Source of the DNA: Alkalibacterium gilvum
GTDB lineage: Bacteria; Bacillota; Bacilli; Lactobacillales; Carnobacteriaceae_A
Length of the DNA: 64,000 nucleotides
Direction of reading: 5' to 3'
Assembly: GCF_900109085.1 (NCBI RefSeq)
Contig: NZ_FNYW01000001.1
Span: 1-64,000, forward strand
Shown here: positions 63,746 through 64,000 of the stretch, one piece after another
Position numbering within the stretch: position 1 is the stretch's first letter
Layout: every line of letters starts with the position of its first letter
Position numbers and translations under genes: made by a program
The notes under the pieces: model-generated
Seen by the model: the letters and a program-made list of their open reading frames with translations, nothing else
Databases searched by the model: none
What the model was told of the DNA's origin: nothing

Positions 63746-64000
63746 ATGGTAAAACCAACAGTAGCCATTGTAGGAAGACCTAACGTAGGCAAGTCTACGA
63801 TTTTTAATAGAGTCGTGGGAGAACGCATTTCAATCGTCGAAGATACATCAGGTGTAACTAGAGATAGAATTTATGCTGATGCTGAATGGCTAGGAAAAGA
63901 GTTCGCTTTAATTGATACTGGGGGAATCACTTTAGAGGATGAACCTTTGAATGTAGAAATTAGACAGCAAGCTCAAATTGCTATTGAAGAAGCAGATGTT
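63746..64000 (+). CDS. der: Ribosome-associated GTPase Der (5' part, cut by window end)
   Basis: The open frame starts at ATG 63746 after AGAAGGTG and runs off the window after 85 codons. It begins [26 protein letters not shown] with the first P-loop, then TSGVTRDR (G2) and LIDTGG (G3), matching the first of Der's two GTPase domains. Der aids 50S subunit assembly and usually follows rpsA in Firmicutes. Confidence 0.95.
   Translation, partial: MVKPTVAIVGRPNVGKSTIFNRVVGERISIVEDTSGVTRDRIYADAEWLGKEFALIDTGGITLEDEPLNVEIRQQAQIAIEEADV

Overview
This 64 kb window is a stretch of chromosome from a low-GC Gram-positive bacterium. I infer order Lactobacillales, most likely a Carnobacteriaceae-like lineage (Marinilactibacillus, Alkalibacterium or Carnobacterium type). 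The inference rests on AT-rich sequence, strong GGAGG-type ribosome binding sites, an ntp-type V-ATPase like that of Enterococcus hirae, an oppDFBCA operon in the Lactococcus order, a CrtN-type C30 carotenoid desaturase, and housekeeping gene order matching Bacillus/Enterococcus (gmk-rpoZ-coaBC-priA-fmt-rsmB-prpC-prkC-rsgA-rpe-thiN and scpA-scpB-rluB ... cmk-rpsA-der). I see no tRNA, rRNA, insertion sequence, prophage or CRISPR array.

Layout. 1-236: the C-terminal end of an unrecognised gene with higher GC than its surroundings, followed by a nested hairpin. 371-9139: a complete V-type ATPase operon (ntpF-I-K-E-C-G-A-B-D) with a strong promoter, a structured leader that I propose is a Na+-I (DUF1646-type) riboswitch, and a terminator. 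The rotor subunit keeps every Na+ ligand known from E. hirae NtpK, so this is probably a sodium pump. 9237-10601: a lone patatin-like lipase. 10630-22722: nucleotide, CoA, replication-restart, translation-initiation, rRNA-methylation and Ser/Thr kinase/phosphatase genes. 22729-28920: rpmB on the minus strand, then yloU, fakA, recG, plsX and acpP. 29016-35060: an oligopeptide ABC transporter. 35074-38452: an HrtBA-like ABC exporter apparently co-transcribed with an orphan crtN. 38581-39919: a Cof-type phosphatase (minus) and a SufT/PaaD-like protein. 39979-46309: dnaE, pfkA and pyk. 46461-50450: cvfB, xerD, deoB and a purine nucleoside phosphorylase. 50467-57032: lysA, ribT, scpA, scpB, rluB and resD/resE. 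57066-58000: an FMN riboswitch controlling the riboflavin transporter ribU. 58111 to the end: ypbB, a RecQ-family helicase, a LysM protein, cmk, a ribosomal S1 homologue, and the start of der, which runs off the window.

Together the genes describe a fermentative organism with substrate-level ATP formation (pfkA, pyk), ATP-driven Na+ export, peptide and riboflavin import, and PrkC/PrpC and ResDE signalling. Many start codons are TTG or GTG, and prpC appears to start with CTG. Several predicted open reading frames begin upstream of the true start; I moved these starts using ribosome binding site position and family N-termini. The most useful items for follow-up are the V-ATPase leader RNA, the exporter-crtN operon, the CTG start of prpC, and the large palindrome holding a -10-like box upstream of der.
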